Shown: piece after piece, positions 1-9,270 of the stretch
Layout of the letters: the number at the start of each line of letters is the position of its first letter
Position numbering within the stretch: position 1 is the first letter of the stretch
NCBI GenBank assembly: GCA_023954745.1
Contig: JAGSHC010000015.1
Coordinates: 1-49,873 of the forward strand
Direction: 5' to 3'
Length of the DNA stretch: 49,873 nt
DNA from: Deltaproteobacteria bacterium
GTDB taxonomy: Bacteria > Myxococcota_A > UBA796 > UBA9615
Notes under the pieces: model-generated
The model's input: only the letters and a program-made list of their open reading frames with translations
Told to the model about the DNA's origin: nothing
Database searches by the model: none
Position numbers and translations under genes: made by a program

Positions 1-2
1 AC

Positions 3-836
3 AGCCCGCACGAGCTGCTGCGCTCTGCCCGCTACCTGTGGTGGATTGTCCGCTCGGACCAGAAGACCATCGACGGCTGGCAGCGGGAGCTCGACGAGGC
101 CACCGCCGAGGAGGCTCGCCTCGACCAGGAGCGGGCGCAGTTGTTGCTGTCGGCGGGCGAGGCCGCCGCCCGACGTGAGGTCGCCCTGTCCGCGCGCGAG
201 GCCGCCGGCGGCAGCCGCGAGTGGACTCCTCCCCGCAAGATCGACGACGGCAACGACGGACGCCGGGTCGTCGCTCGATACACCCAGCCGGTCGTGGAGC
301 GGGTCTGGATCAGCGAGGAGGAGCGCGCGGAGATCCCGGTGACAAAGCGGGAGATCGTCCAGGAGGCCCCTCCAGCCCCCATCGTGGACATGGACCTCTC
401 CTCCGAGTCCGCGCCTCCTCTGGCCACCGAAGAACTGAAGCCCACCGCGCCCTTTGAACGAAGCAAAGCACTGCTGCCGATGCCCGCCCGTGGCGCGCTG
501 GTGCGGTCGGGGCGTGGGCTCGCCATCAAGGCGAAGGCCGGAGACCCCATCCGTGCGGTCCACGGAGGCGAGGTCGCTCGCATCCTCTGGATTCGCGGCT
601 TCGGAAACGTCTGCATTCTCGACCACGGGGAGGGCTGGCACACCGTCTACGGACACGCCGAGGCCTTCTCCGTCGAAGCGGGAGACTGGGTGAACTCGGG
701 GGGCCGCATCGGCACCGTGGGCGACACCGGCTCCCTCGAGGGTGCGCGTCTCCACTTCGAGGTCCGCCAGGACCGCGTCCCGCAGGACCCTCTGGACTGG
801 CTGAAGGTGCCGGCCGGAATCGCGCGACCCGACTGA
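3..836 (+). CDS. EnvC-like LytM (M23-fold) murein hydrolase activator, 3' part
   Basis: The gene enters from the left edge with its reading frame already open. The first roughly 100 visible residues are charged and coiled-coil-like (rich in Glu, Arg, Ala, with many Q/E/L heptads). A variable linker follows, then a C-terminal LytM/M23 fold with the segments HGEGWHTVYGHAE and LHFEVRQD. Active M23 enzymes need an early His/Asp pair and a final HxH. Here the last motif reads RLH and the early His is absent, as in EnvC, which activates amidases rather than cutting peptidoglycan. It should act in the periplasm at division sites. The convergent neighbour is YibQ-like, and envC-yibQ-ctp neighbourhoods are common in proteobacteria, which supports the call. 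The true start lies outside the window. Confidence 0.85.
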   Translation, partial: SPHELLRSARYLWWIVRSDQKTIDGWQRELDEATAEEARLDQERAQLLLSAGEAAARREVALSAREAAGGSREWTPPRKIDDGNDGRRVVARYTQPVVERVWISEEERAEIPVTKREIVQEAPPAPIVDMDLSSESAPPLATEELKPTAPFERSKALLPMPARGALVRSGRGLAIKAKAGDPIRAVHGGEVARILWIRGFGNVCILDHGEGWHTVYGHAEAFSVEAGDWVNSGGRIGTVGDTGSLEGARLHFEVRQDRVPQDPLDWLKVPAGIARPD

Positions 837-849
837 CCGCGCCGAGCGC

Positions 850-1914
850 TCAGCCCCCGGGGAGCGGCGCAAGGCCATGCATGCGCCCGGCCTCCTCGAC
901 GAAGACAATCGGCAGACCGTCTTGCTTCGCCGTGTCCACCAGCGCCTCGGCACGCTCGAGGCCCAGCTTCGTGCCTGGCGCCAGCACGACTCCATAGCCC
1001 CACTGGACAGCGAGGTTCCGCGCGAGCGCCTGCTCTGCGTCCGCGCCAGGACCGTCGTCCCGCCCCAGCGTGGTCGCCACCCGCAGCAGCGGAACACCTG
1101 CCTTCTGGACTTCCTCCGCGTCGAAGCACCCTCTGGGGCATGCGTCCACGAGCGTGAGGCCCGCGGCGGCCAACGGGGCGAGGAACCCGCTGACGTCCGC
1201 CGTGTCGGGGAGCGCACGGTCCATCAGGACCGCGCTGATGTGCGGAATCGCAGCAAGCTGCTCGGCGACGGGCTCGTCGGCTCGCAGAGCACCCACGACG
1301 GCGCGACTTGCCTTGGCTGCCTCACTCGCGATGCGAAGCGTCGGGGGCGCAAAGGGCTCCAGCACGACTCCCAAGGGTGACTTCCACTTGAGGACCCGTT
1401 CGCCCTCCGCGTCGCCCCTCAGGTCGACGAGCAGGACCACCTCGGGGGGATTGGACGGCGGGTGGGGGGGGGAGGCAGGCAACCAGGGCCTCAGCTCGCG
1501 TCGCAACAGGAGGTCGGAGCCATCGAAGACCCGCAGATTCCACAGCAGCGCGTCGGAGCGGGTGACGTAGACGGACGCAGGGCGCAAGCGCGGGTCGTCT
1601 CGCAGGGCGGCCTCCAGCTGCTTCGGACTCATGCCGCGTGGAAGGAGAACCACCGCTCCCTCCCCTGCCCCCGGCTTGGGCGGAAGCTCGCCCCCGGCGG
1701 TGACCACGGCCTGGTCGAGCGCTCGAGCCACCGTCTCCCGGTCGACGGACTCCTCTGTCTCCTGCTCCTCGGGTTGGACATCCGGCACGGGAAAGAGCCG
1801 CACCCAGAGCCAAGGCGCAGCCCGGGTGCCGAAGGTCCACAGCGCCGCCGCCCCGAGCAACATCAGCAGGAGCAGGACCAGAGTGCGTCGAGGGCCGGAG
1901 CGCGAGGCGGTCAC
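850..1914 (-). CDS. Divergent polysaccharide deacetylase family protein (YibQ/DUF610-like)
   Basis: The 354-residue protein has an N-terminal membrane anchor or signal (Leu-rich stretch at residues 12-27). A linker with a Glu cluster and a roughly 220-residue deacetylase-like domain follow. Recognisable segments are VVLLVDLRG, the HISAVLMDRALPDTADV region, and LTLVDACPRG followed by a late GLPIVFVEEAG strand. Family members are found beside envC and ctpA and are thought to act on envelope glycans, although their activity is unproven. Start is the GTG at 1914, whose GTGA overlaps the stop of the upstream ctpA, indicating co-translation. The classical metal-binding His pair of true NodB deacetylases is not obvious, in keeping with the 'divergent' family. 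Confidence 0.75.
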   Translation of the reverse strand: MTASRSGPRRTLVLLLLMLLGAAALWTFGTRAAPWLWVRLFPVPDVQPEEQETEESVDRETVARALDQAVVTAGGELPPKPGAGEGAVVLLPRGMSPKQLEAALRDDPRLRPASVYVTRSDALLWNLRVFDGSDLLLRRELRPWLPASPPHPPSNPPEVVLLVDLRGDAEGERVLKWKSPLGVVLEPFAPPTLRIASEAAKASRAVVGALRADEPVAEQLAAIPHISAVLMDRALPDTADVSGFLAPLAAAGLTLVDACPRGCFDAEEVQKAGVPLLRVATTLGRDDGPGADAEQALARNLAVQWGYGVVLAPGTKLGLERAEALVDTAKQDGLPIVFVEEAGRMHGLAPLPGG

Positions 1915-3185
1915 CGGGGGACGGAGTCCCCGCTGGGGCTCTCGGCCACGGAACGGGCGGCGCGCACCCGGGAAACGAGGGTCTCGGCGTCGCGGAGGTA
2001 GGCAAGCGCCAGAGCCAGCTCGGCGTCGCCCTCGACCCAGTCCGGGGTGGGCGACATCCCCTCGAGCGTGACGGCCACATCGAAGTCCGGGTCGCTCATG
2101 CCGCGCTCCCCGAGGATCAGGTCTGGCTGGATGCCCGAGCCATGGATGCTGCGTCCGCTGGGCGTGTAGTAGCGCGCCGTCGTGAGCTTCAGGGCAGATC
2201 CATCGGGGAGGTCGAAGAACTGCTGCACGGATCCCTTGCCCCAGGTCGTGTAGCCGACGAGCTTGGCGCGGCCGTGGTCCTGGAGGGCTCCCGCAACGAT
2301 CTCGGCCGCGGACGCAGAGCCTCCATCGACGACGACCACAATGGGCAGGTCCCGGTCGGTGCCTCCGGTGCGCGCCCGACCTGCCGGCTCGGGCCGATCG
2401 CGCCCCACCGTGGTGACGATCACTCCCTCAGCGAGCCAGAGGTCAGCCACCGCGACCGCCTGGTTGAGGTAGCCCCCCGGGTTGCCCCGAAGGTCGAGGA
2501 CCAGGCCGGACAGTGGGCCGCCGTTGTTCTCCTTGAGCTCCGCGAGGGCACGTCGGACTTCGTCGGCCGTCCGCCTCTGGAACCGGCTGAGCTTTACCCA
2601 GCCGTGGCCATCAGCGAGGAGGCGGGACTCCACCGAGCGGGTGCGCACCTGGTCCCGACGCACCGGGAAGTCGAGCTCCGCATCCGCCCGCTGCACGGTC
2701 AACACCACGATGGTGCCGCGACGCCCCTTGATCTTCGCAAGCAGGGCATCCTCACCCGCGGTCTCGATGCGCACCCCGTCCACGGCGACGATGAGGTCGC
2801 CGGGGAGCAGGCCCGCCTCCTCGGCAGGCGACCCCTGCATCGGCTGAATGATGTGGATTCCGCCCTCGTTGCTGTCGATGGAGATCCCGACGCCGTAGTA
2901 CTCACCAGAGGTCTGCTCTCGCGTCTCGCGGTATCGGTCCGGGTCCATGAAGACCGAGTGGTCGTCCAGCCCCTGGGTGAGGCCACCGATGGCGTCGTAG
3001 AGGAGGGTGTCCGGCTTGCGTTCGTCGACGTACCGCGACTCGATGAGGGAGAGCGCTTCAGCGAAGACTCGAAGGCGCTCGAAGGGCTCACCCGTGGCCG
3101 AGGCGGTCAACGCGGCACCGGTGATCAGACCCGCGGCGAAGGTGCCGACGAGGACGGGCGCGCGCAGCTTGAGCAGGCGAAGCAT
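1911..3185 (-). CDS. ctpA: C-terminal processing protease CtpA (S41 family)
   Basis: This is a 424-residue periplasmic serine protease. An N-terminal signal or anchor (residues 8-30) is followed by a PDZ domain (about 95-180, with GSPAEEAGLLPGD) and the S41 catalytic core. The core holds LRGNPGGYLNQA and the Ser/Lys dyad: Ser292 in GGSASAAEI and Lys317 in TWGKGSVQ, 25 residues apart as in known family members. It trims C termini of exported proteins, including cell-wall enzymes and their regulators, which suits its position beside EnvC/YibQ genes. The start is ATG 3185. A TAGACT hexamer lies 6 bases upstream, so the message may be leaderless. It overlaps the next gene by 4 bases. Confidence 0.93.
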   Translation of the reverse strand: MLRLLKLRAPVLVGTFAAGLITGAALTASATGEPFERLRVFAEALSLIESRYVDERKPDTLLYDAIGGLTQGLDDHSVFMDPDRYRETREQTSGEYYGVGISIDSNEGGIHIIQPMQGSPAEEAGLLPGDLIVAVDGVRIETAGEDALLAKIKGRRGTIVVLTVQRADAELDFPVRRDQVRTRSVESRLLADGHGWVKLSRFQRRTADEVRRALAELKENNGGPLSGLVLDLRGNPGGYLNQAVAVADLWLAEGVIVTTVGRDRPEPAGRARTGGTDRDLPIVVVVDGGSASAAEIVAGALQDHGRAKLVGYTTWGKGSVQQFFDLPDGSALKLTTARYYTPSGRSIHGSGIQPDLILGERGMSDPDFDVAVTLEGMSPTPDWVEGDAELALALAYLRDAETLVSRVRAARSVAESPSGDSVPR

Positions 3186-3191
3186 CGAGCA

Positions 3192-3197
3192 AGTCTA
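3192..3197 (-). promoter_or_regulatory. Candidate -10 element of ctpA (leaderless geometry)
   Basis: On the minus strand the hexamer TAGACT is followed by six bases and then the ATG of ctpA. No Shine-Dalgarno sequence fits in that gap. Transcription would start at or next to the start codon. No clear -35 was found. Confidence 0.4.
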
Positions 3198-3255
3198 TCG
3201 GACCGGGCCGTCGACGCCCTTGGTTCCCCACGTGCGGAGCGATACGCTGCAACCC

Positions 3256-6171
3256 ATGAAGATGGGTCTCCTGCGTCTGCACCGCTTCGCGTTCGTCCTG
3301 CTCGGCGCCACTTTCGTGGTCGGGTGTCCGAACCCCCAGCCGGTCCAGACGGTCAACCAGCCTCCCCAAATCACCCTGGCGTCGCCCGAAGCGCTGCCCG
3401 ACAACGAGCCCATTCCCATCGAGGTGGGCGAAGGTCTGACCTTCGAGGCCATCGTCGACGACGCCGAGGATCTCAAGGAGGATCTGGTCGTCCACTGGAT
3501 CGCCGAGCGGACGGACCAGGGCGGGGTGCAGTCGGACCTCGGGGACACCACGCCCGACGCATCGGGACGCACCACCAAGATCGTCGGCGGCCTCGAGGCC
3601 GGCCGGTACCAGATCACCGCCCGGGTGGAGGACACCCGGGGAGCGACCGACGAGACGGGCCTGCCGGTCGAGATCTTCACCGTCAACGTCGCCCCCACCG
3701 TGCTGATCACGCAGCCCCAGGTGGGCGCGGACTTCATCGAGGAGGACTCAGTCACCTTCGTGGGCACCGCCACCGACGACCGCGAGCCCACCAGCCTGAG
3801 CGTCGAGTGGTTCAGTGACCGCGATGGTCCTCTGAACTCTGCACCTCCCATCAGCTCTGGGCTGATGACCTTCAGCACCGACACCCTGAGCAACGGTGAG
3901 CACACCGTCACCGTGCGCGTCACCGACGTGGACGGGCTGTTCGGCGAGGACGCGGTGGTCTTCGAGATCATCCCGAAGGACCTCCCCCCCAGCACGCCCA
4001 TCATCGAGATCAACCCTGCGTCGCCGCTGTCGACGGAGGATCTCAGCTGCCTGATCACCGTGGGCTCGGCGGACCCCGACGGTGAGCCGATCACCTACAC
4101 CTACTCCTGGTTCAAGAACGGGGTGCAGGCCCTGATCTCCTCCGCGACGCTCCCCGCGACCGAGACCGCGTCCGGCGAGGAGTGGACCTGCCAGGTCGTG
4201 GCCAACGACGGCACCCTCGACTCGGAACCCGGCGAGGACACGGTCACCATCGACAACCAGCTGCCCACCATCGACAGCGCAGTGCTCGGACCGGCTCTCG
4301 CCTTTGAGACGAGCGTGCTCACGTGCGCAGGCGTGAACTGGCAGGACAACGACGGCGACCCCGAGGGCTACCAGTATCTCTGGCTCGTCGACGGAAGCGT
4401 CGTGACGGGCGTGACCACCGCGACCCTCGACGGCACCTGGTTCGACCGCACCCAGACGGTGCAATGCGAGCTGACCCCAGACGATGGACTCGGGCTCGGC
4501 ACCCCCGTGCTCAGCAACGTCATCACCATCTCCAACTCGGCGCCGACGACGCCGACGATCAGCATCAGCCCGACGCCTCAAGCGGACACGGACGACGACA
4601 TCGTCTGCCAGGTGGACGCAGACTCCGTCGACCCCGACGGCGACCCCTTCGTGTACCTCGTCACCTGGAACCTCAACGGGGTCTACGACGCGACCTACGA
4701 CGGGCAGTGGACGATTCCGAGCGCGACCACCTCCCTGGGAGACACGTGGGAGTGCTCCGTCGCGGGCGACGACCTCGAGGACATCGGGGTCCCCGCCCTC
4801 GTCTCCACGACCGTGCTGCCTGACCCCGGTGACTTCGTCGTCAGCGAGTTCCTGGCGACCCCGGCCGCAGTCACCGACCCCGCAGGCGAGTGGATCGAGC
4901 TGTACAACGCCAGCGGCTCCACCATGAACCTCAACGGGTTCGAGTTGCACGACGACGGCACCGACAGCCACGTCATCAACGCCGACATCGTGCTGCCCGC
5001 AGGTGCGCGGGTGGTGCTCATGCGGAACCTCGACGTATCCACCAACGGCGGGGTGTTCGGTGCGTACGAGTACAGCGGCTTCACCCTCAGCGACACCACG
5101 GATCAGGTGGTGCTCTCCTTCCAGGGCGTCGAGATCGATCGATTCGACTACGACCTGAGCAACTACTCGCCGCCGCTGACCGGCCGGGCCCTCGCTTGGG
5201 ACCCAGGGCTGGGCTCCCCGGACCCCACCTTGAACGACACCGCGTCGAACTGGTGCGGGAGCAGCAACCCGCTCACCGTGCCCGGCAGCGACTTCGGGAC
5301 CCCCGGGGGCGTAAACGACAGTTGCGCTTGCTACTTCAGCGATGGCGACCTCGATGGCTACGGCACCGATGCCTCCTGCGGATACATCGACTGCGACGAC
5401 AACGACCCCGGGTTCTCTCCGGCGGCCGTAGATATCTGCGAAGACTCCATCGATCAGAACTGCGATGGACTCGATGCCATCTGCCCCTGCCTGGACACGG
5501 ACAGTGACGGCGACCAGTGGGGTGACGGGCTCGGATGCGCGACGCCAGACTGCAACGACGCCAACCCCTTCATCTACCCGGGCGCACCGGAGATCTGCGA
5601 CGGCACGGACGACAACTGCTCGGGCACCCCCGACGACGACGCCGCGGCCCTGATGTGCCCGCCCACCAACGGGGTCGTCACCACCTCGTGCAGCAGCGCC
5701 GACTGCATCATCACTGCATGCTCGGCCAATCTCTACGACGTCGACGGCGACTACAGCAACGGCTGCGAAGTCACGGACGTGGTCGTCAACAGCTGCGGAT
5801 CTGCTGTGGACCTGGGCAGCGTCGGGAATGGAGGCGTGAGCGCGTCGGGGGTGGCCAACGTCCCGGCCGCCGGCGGAGCGGACTGGTACGTGGTCGACTT
5901 CCCCAATGGCGGGCGCGGGCCCGGCAACGGCACGCCCAACATCGCCTTGACGCGGAACGACTTCAACGCCTACGAGTTCAACCTCTTCCCCGCCTGCGGG
6001 CAAGGGGCGATCTGCGGGTCGGCACAAGCGTTCTCGTTCACCGACAACGCCGACTCCAGCGGCGCGTACAACCTGAACAACTCCCCCTGGCCCTCCACGG
6101 TCTACATCCAGGTGGTCCGCGCCATCGGCGGACTCACCGACGGCAGCTACCAGCTGACGTTGACCCGCTGA
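3256..6171 (+). CDS. Large surface lipoprotein: Ig-like repeats, lamin-tail domain, MopE-type metal motifs
   Basis: The 971-residue protein starts with a lipoprotein signal (MKMGLLRLH..., lipobox VVGC at about residue 25). About five Ig/PKD-like repeats follow, several beginning 'PTTPTISISP' or 'PPSTPIIEINP' with DPDGDP signatures, suggesting an extended stalk. Next comes a lamin-tail domain (FVVSEFLATPA...GEWIELYN) near residues 530-640. Two putative metal-binding MopE-type blocks then follow (DGDLDGYG...CDDNDP...ICEDSIDQNCDG and a second copy), which in MopE family proteins bind copper or calcium. A Cys-containing C-terminal domain ends the protein. Such architectures are abundant in Myxococcota surface proteins. 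It is divergent from ctpA and lies 19 bases upstream of a radical SAM gene, so it might be co-transcribed with it. Confidence 0.85.
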   Translation: MKMGLLRLHRFAFVLLGATFVVGCPNPQPVQTVNQPPQITLASPEALPDNEPIPIEVGEGLTFEAIVDDAEDLKEDLVVHWIAERTDQGGVQSDLGDTTPDASGRTTKIVGGLEAGRYQITARVEDTRGATDETGLPVEIFTVNVAPTVLITQPQVGADFIEEDSVTFVGTATDDREPTSLSVEWFSDRDGPLNSAPPISSGLMTFSTDTLSNGEHTVTVRVTDVDGLFGEDAVVFEIIPKDLPPSTPIIEINPASPLSTEDLSCLITVGSADPDGEPITYTYSWFKNGVQALISSATLPATETASGEEWTCQVVANDGTLDSEPGEDTVTIDNQLPTIDSAVLGPALAFETSVLTCAGVNWQDNDGDPEGYQYLWLVDGSVVTGVTTATLDGTWFDRTQTVQCELTPDDGLGLGTPVLSNVITISNSAPTTPTISISPTPQADTDDDIVCQVDADSVDPDGDPFVYLVTWNLNGVYDATYDGQWTIPSATTSLGDTWECSVAGDDLEDIGVPALVSTTVLPDPGDFVVSEFLATPAAVTDPAGEWIELYNASGSTMNLNGFELHDDGTDSHVINADIVLPAGARVVLMRNLDVSTNGGVFGAYEYSGFTLSDTTDQVVLSFQGVEIDRFDYDLSNYSPPLTGRALAWDPGLGSPDPTLNDTASNWCGSSNPLTVPGSDFGTPGGVNDSCACYFSDGDLDGYGTDASCGYIDCDDNDPGFSPAAVDICEDSIDQNCDGLDAICPCLDTDSDGDQWGDGLGCATPDCNDANPFIYPGAPEICDGTDDNCSGTPDDDAAALMCPPTNGVVTTSCSSADCIITACSANLYDVDGDYSNGCEVTDVVVNSCGSAVDLGSVGNGGVSASGVANVPAAGGADWYVVDFPNGGRGPGNGTPNIALTRNDFNAYEFNLFPACGQGAICGSAQAFSFTDNADSSGAYNLNNSPWPSTVYIQVVRAIGGLTDGSYQLTLTR

Positions 6172-6190
6172 GACCGCCGAGCCCTCGGGC

Positions 6191-8620
6191 ATGAGCCGCT
6201 CGCCCGACACGCTGCACTCCCCCGCGTCGGCGCTGGTCCTTGCGCGCGCACACAGCGCCCAGGACCTGCGGGAAGCCATCTCCGTCAGCGCCAAGGGCGA
6301 CGGCCAACAGGTCGAGATCCAGCTCGGGCACATGTGCAACAACGTGTGCGGCTTCTGCGTCTCGGGGCAGTTGACCCAGCAGCGCGTGGCGAAGCGTATC
6401 GCCCTCGAACCCATCATCGGTGTGCTCGAGGAGGCACGGGCCCGCGGCGTGTCCCGCGTGACCTTCCTCGGGGGAGAGCCCACCATTCAGCCGTCGTTCC
6501 TTCCCGCCCTCACCAAGGCAGTCGAGCTCGGCTTCCCCGACATCGTCATCTTCACGAACCTCGTGCGAGGGCGAGAGCCGACCTTCCTGGAGAAGGTCGT
6601 GGCCCTCGGACGCTTCACGTGGCGCGTCTCCATTCAAGGGGGCAACCAAGAGGCCCACGACCTCGTCGTGGGACGGACCGGCGCCTTCGCGAAGATCGAG
6701 CAAGGGCTGAGCTGGCTGGGAGAGCGCGGCCACGACCTGACCGCCAACGCCTGCATCAACGAAGACAGCTACCGCTCGGCGCCCGACTACGTGGGGCTGG
6801 TGCAGAGGAGCGGCATCCGCCAGTTGCACCTCGACATGGTGCGGCCCGGCAGCACGGGGGTGCGCGACGAGGCGCACATGAAGCACCTCCTGGCGAAGTA
6901 CTCCGACATGGCGGGGCCGTTGGGCCAGATGTTGGATGCCTTCGACGCCTGGAATCCAGACTTCGAGGTGAACATCGGCAACCTGCCGTTCTGCGTGCTG
7001 CCCCACCACGCCCACCGCATCGCCCATGGAGGCGAGGAGACGCTGACGGTCACCACCGACGACCGAGGCGAGCTCGGCCGCATCTGGAACAAGTACGACT
7101 ACCAAGGCGCCGACAAGGTGCACGCCGAGGCCTGCGGCAGCTGCGCATTCCGACCTCACTGTCGCGGGGTCCCCGCGGGGTACGCAGCGCTGTATGGGAC
7201 CGGCGAGCTGCGAGCCATCTCCGAGGGCGAGATCGAGGGCCTCGACCCCCGGGTGCAGCGCTGGATGGAGACGGGCTGGCGGCCAGGTCGGGGGCCCTCG
7301 GAGCCATCGTTCGAGAGCGAGCCTGCGGTCCCCGCGCCGGCCCCCCGAGACCTCGCCCGGGTCGTACGCCTCGCCAAGCGCATCCAACGCGGGGGGCCCT
7401 ACGGTGGATGGCGGGTCGCGCGCGTTCGGTCGACGTCCCCTTCGTCGGTAGCAGTGCAGTTGGCCCGGAATGGGGACGCCCTCGGGGTGAGCATCGAGGC
7501 TCGGCCTCAGGAGACACCGCCGGTGAAGGTGAGCTTCCAGCTCCCGGCCGGGGTCCCCGAGCAAGAGCTGCGCGGCCCGGTAGAAGCGATCAGCCTTGCT
7601 CTTCGGCGCAAGAAGGGGCCCAGGCCACCTACGCGGGTGAATCACCCGTCGAAGGAGGGAGAGGCCGGCCGCCGGTTGGAGCTCTTCGTCGCCAGCGGGT
7701 GCAACCTGCACTGCGCCTTCTGCTGCGAGTCGGATCGCATCCAGAAGAAGGCGTTCATGCCGTGGCCCGAGCTGGAACGGAAGCTCCTGGAGGCCGCAGC
7801 GGCCGGGGTGGACGTCATCCAGTTCATGGGGGGCGAGGCCACGCTCCACCCTCAGTTCCCCGACGCCTTGAAGCGAGCCAAGGAGCTCGGGATGGGCACG
7901 TACGTCATCACGAACCTCATGCGCTGGCAGCGGCGCGAGTTCGCCGAGGCGGTGGGCCCCTGGCTCGACGAGGTGATGATCTCCATGCACGCCGGAGACG
8001 CCGAGACAGGTCACGAGGTGACCGGGGTGCGCAATTGGTGGCGGGGTTTCCAGGTCGCCGCCCAGAACGCGCGAGAGACGCTGCGGGGCCGCGTGCGCGC
8101 CTCCACCGTGTTGACCCGCCACAACGTCGACCACCTCGAGCAGATCGCCGAAGAGCTGCTTCGGTTCGAGCCTCACGCGTGGGTGATGGGCTGCGCCGTC
8201 CCGGTGGAGGGCACTCGAGTCCCCGCGGCAGACCTGAACCTGACTCTGACCGACCTCAGGGGGATGCGGGATCGGTTCGTGGCCCTGTCCGCCCGCTGCG
8301 CAGCCCGTGGCTGCAAGCTCGTCTTCTTCTCCATTCCCCACTGCGTCCTCGGACCGGAGCTGTGGGACGACTCCCACGATCTGTGGCTCGGCGACCAGGA
8401 CCTGAGCGACAACGCCCCGTCGGCCCCCGAGAGCGTCACCTTCTGGCCGAAGGCGGACGACCTGTCGATCCCGCGGCCCATCACCCTCGCCCGTCGCCGC
8501 AGCGCGGTCTGCGACGGCTGCCAACGAGCCGAGCTCTGTGGTGGCCACTTTGCGGCCTATCTGGACCTGCATGGGGACGGCGAGCTCAAAGCGATCACCG
8601 ATGCCGACTCTGCCGGCTGA
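6191..8620 (+). CDS. Tandem radical SAM/SPASM protein (two complete barrels)
   Basis: The 809-residue protein contains two radical SAM units. Barrel 1 has the cluster motif Cys49-x3-Cys53-x2-Cys56 (CNNVCGFC), a GGEPT loop and a SPASM-like Cys315/318/324 set (CGSCAFRPHC). After a linker rich in Pro and Arg (about 365-490), barrel 2 has Cys504-x3-Cys508-x2-Cys511 (CNLHCAFC), a GGEATLHP loop and Cys774/777/783 (CDGCQRAELC). Both halves therefore keep everything needed for SAM cleavage and auxiliary clusters. SPASM radical SAM enzymes usually modify peptides. No precursor is seen next to it on this strand. The hxs locus starts within 2 kb on the other strand. Its 3' end overlaps the next gene by 20 bases, implying coupled expression. 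Substrate unknown. Confidence 0.85.
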   Translation: MSRSPDTLHSPASALVLARAHSAQDLREAISVSAKGDGQQVEIQLGHMCNNVCGFCVSGQLTQQRVAKRIALEPIIGVLEEARARGVSRVTFLGGEPTIQPSFLPALTKAVELGFPDIVIFTNLVRGREPTFLEKVVALGRFTWRVSIQGGNQEAHDLVVGRTGAFAKIEQGLSWLGERGHDLTANACINEDSYRSAPDYVGLVQRSGIRQLHLDMVRPGSTGVRDEAHMKHLLAKYSDMAGPLGQMLDAFDAWNPDFEVNIGNLPFCVLPHHAHRIAHGGEETLTVTTDDRGELGRIWNKYDYQGADKVHAEACGSCAFRPHCRGVPAGYAALYGTGELRAISEGEIEGLDPRVQRWMETGWRPGRGPSEPSFESEPAVPAPAPRDLARVVRLAKRIQRGGPYGGWRVARVRSTSPSSVAVQLARNGDALGVSIEARPQETPPVKVSFQLPAGVPEQELRGPVEAISLALRRKKGPRPPTRVNHPSKEGEAGRRLELFVASGCNLHCAFCCESDRIQKKAFMPWPELERKLLEAAAAGVDVIQFMGGEATLHPQFPDALKRAKELGMGTYVITNLMRWQRREFAEAVGPWLDEVMISMHAGDAETGHEVTGVRNWWRGFQVAAQNARETLRGRVRASTVLTRHNVDHLEQIAEELLRFEPHAWVMGCAVPVEGTRVPAADLNLTLTDLRGMRDRFVALSARCAARGCKLVFFSIPHCVLGPELWDDSHDLWLGDQDLSDNAPSAPESVTFWPKADDLSIPRPITLARRRSAVCDGCQRAELCGGHFAAYLDLHGDGELKAITDADSAG

Positions 8621-9266
8621 CGGAACGCCCCTGCGGCATCTCGCGGTGATCCCCGACGGCAACCGTCGATGGGCCCGAGCGCGCGGGCTGGGGCCCGAGG
8701 ACGGCCACCGCGCCGGCATCGCCAACGTGGGGGAGACCGCGAGGGCTGCGTTCGCTTCTGGCATCGAGACGTTCAGCTTCTGGTGGGGCTCTCCCGCCAA
8801 TCTGACGAAGAGAGACGCGGCCGAGGTGAGAGGCATCGTCGGGGTCCTGGAGACCTGGCTCGCTGAGGTGGCGCCGGCGCTCTGCGCAGAGGCGGACGCA
8901 CGAGTCGAGGTCATTGGACGCTGGCGGGAGCTGTGCCCGTCGCTGGAGCCCGCGATTGAGGCCTTGCCCACGCATGGGACGCGACATCTGGTCCTGTTCA
9001 TGGCCTACGACGGGCGGGAGGAGATCCGGGCGGCGGCTGAGTCGGACATGAGCTTCGAGGACGCCCTGTGGACGGCGCATCTGCCGCCGGTGGACCTGCT
9101 CATCAGGACTGGGGGCGACGCGCACTTCTCCGCGGGGTTCCTGCTCTGGAAGCTGGCTCAGGCGCAGCTCGCCTTCCCCGACGAACTCTGGCCCGCCTAT
9201 GGCCGCGCGTGTCTCGAGCGAGACCTCGATACGTTCGCCCGCACCCAGCGTCGCTTCGGTCGATAG
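8601..9266 (+). CDS. cis-Prenyltransferase (UppS/Z-isoprenyl diphosphate synthase family)
   Basis: The 221-residue protein has the family's conserved regions: IPDGNRRWARARG near the N terminus (Asp19 equals the catalytic Asp), SFWWGSPANLTKR in place of the usual FSTENW-R, and LIRTGGDAHFSAGFLLWK followed by FPDELWP. Active-site and diphosphate-binding residues are kept, so it should elongate isoprenyl diphosphates in the Z configuration. It is slightly shorter than housekeeping UppS (about 240-250), and region III is unusual. With a radical SAM protein on one side and a putative prenyl-transfer protein on the other, I infer a specialised donor synthase rather than the cell-wall enzyme. Start is ATG 8601, inside the end of the preceding gene. 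An upstream in-frame start also exists but would overlap more. Confidence 0.85.
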   Translation: MPTLPADGTPLRHLAVIPDGNRRWARARGLGPEDGHRAGIANVGETARAAFASGIETFSFWWGSPANLTKRDAAEVRGIVGVLETWLAEVAPALCAEADARVEVIGRWRELCPSLEPAIEALPTHGTRHLVLFMAYDGREEIRAAAESDMSFEDALWTAHLPPVDLLIRTGGDAHFSAGFLLWKLAQAQLAFPDELWPAYGRACLERDLDTFARTQRRFGR

Positions 9267-9270
9267 CTCC

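Noticed and set aside
3748-6486. Minus-strand ORF of 912 aa
   Set aside because: It is antisense to the MopE-motif lipoprotein, whose domains and lipobox are clear. Composition is typical of a shadow frame in GC-rich DNA.
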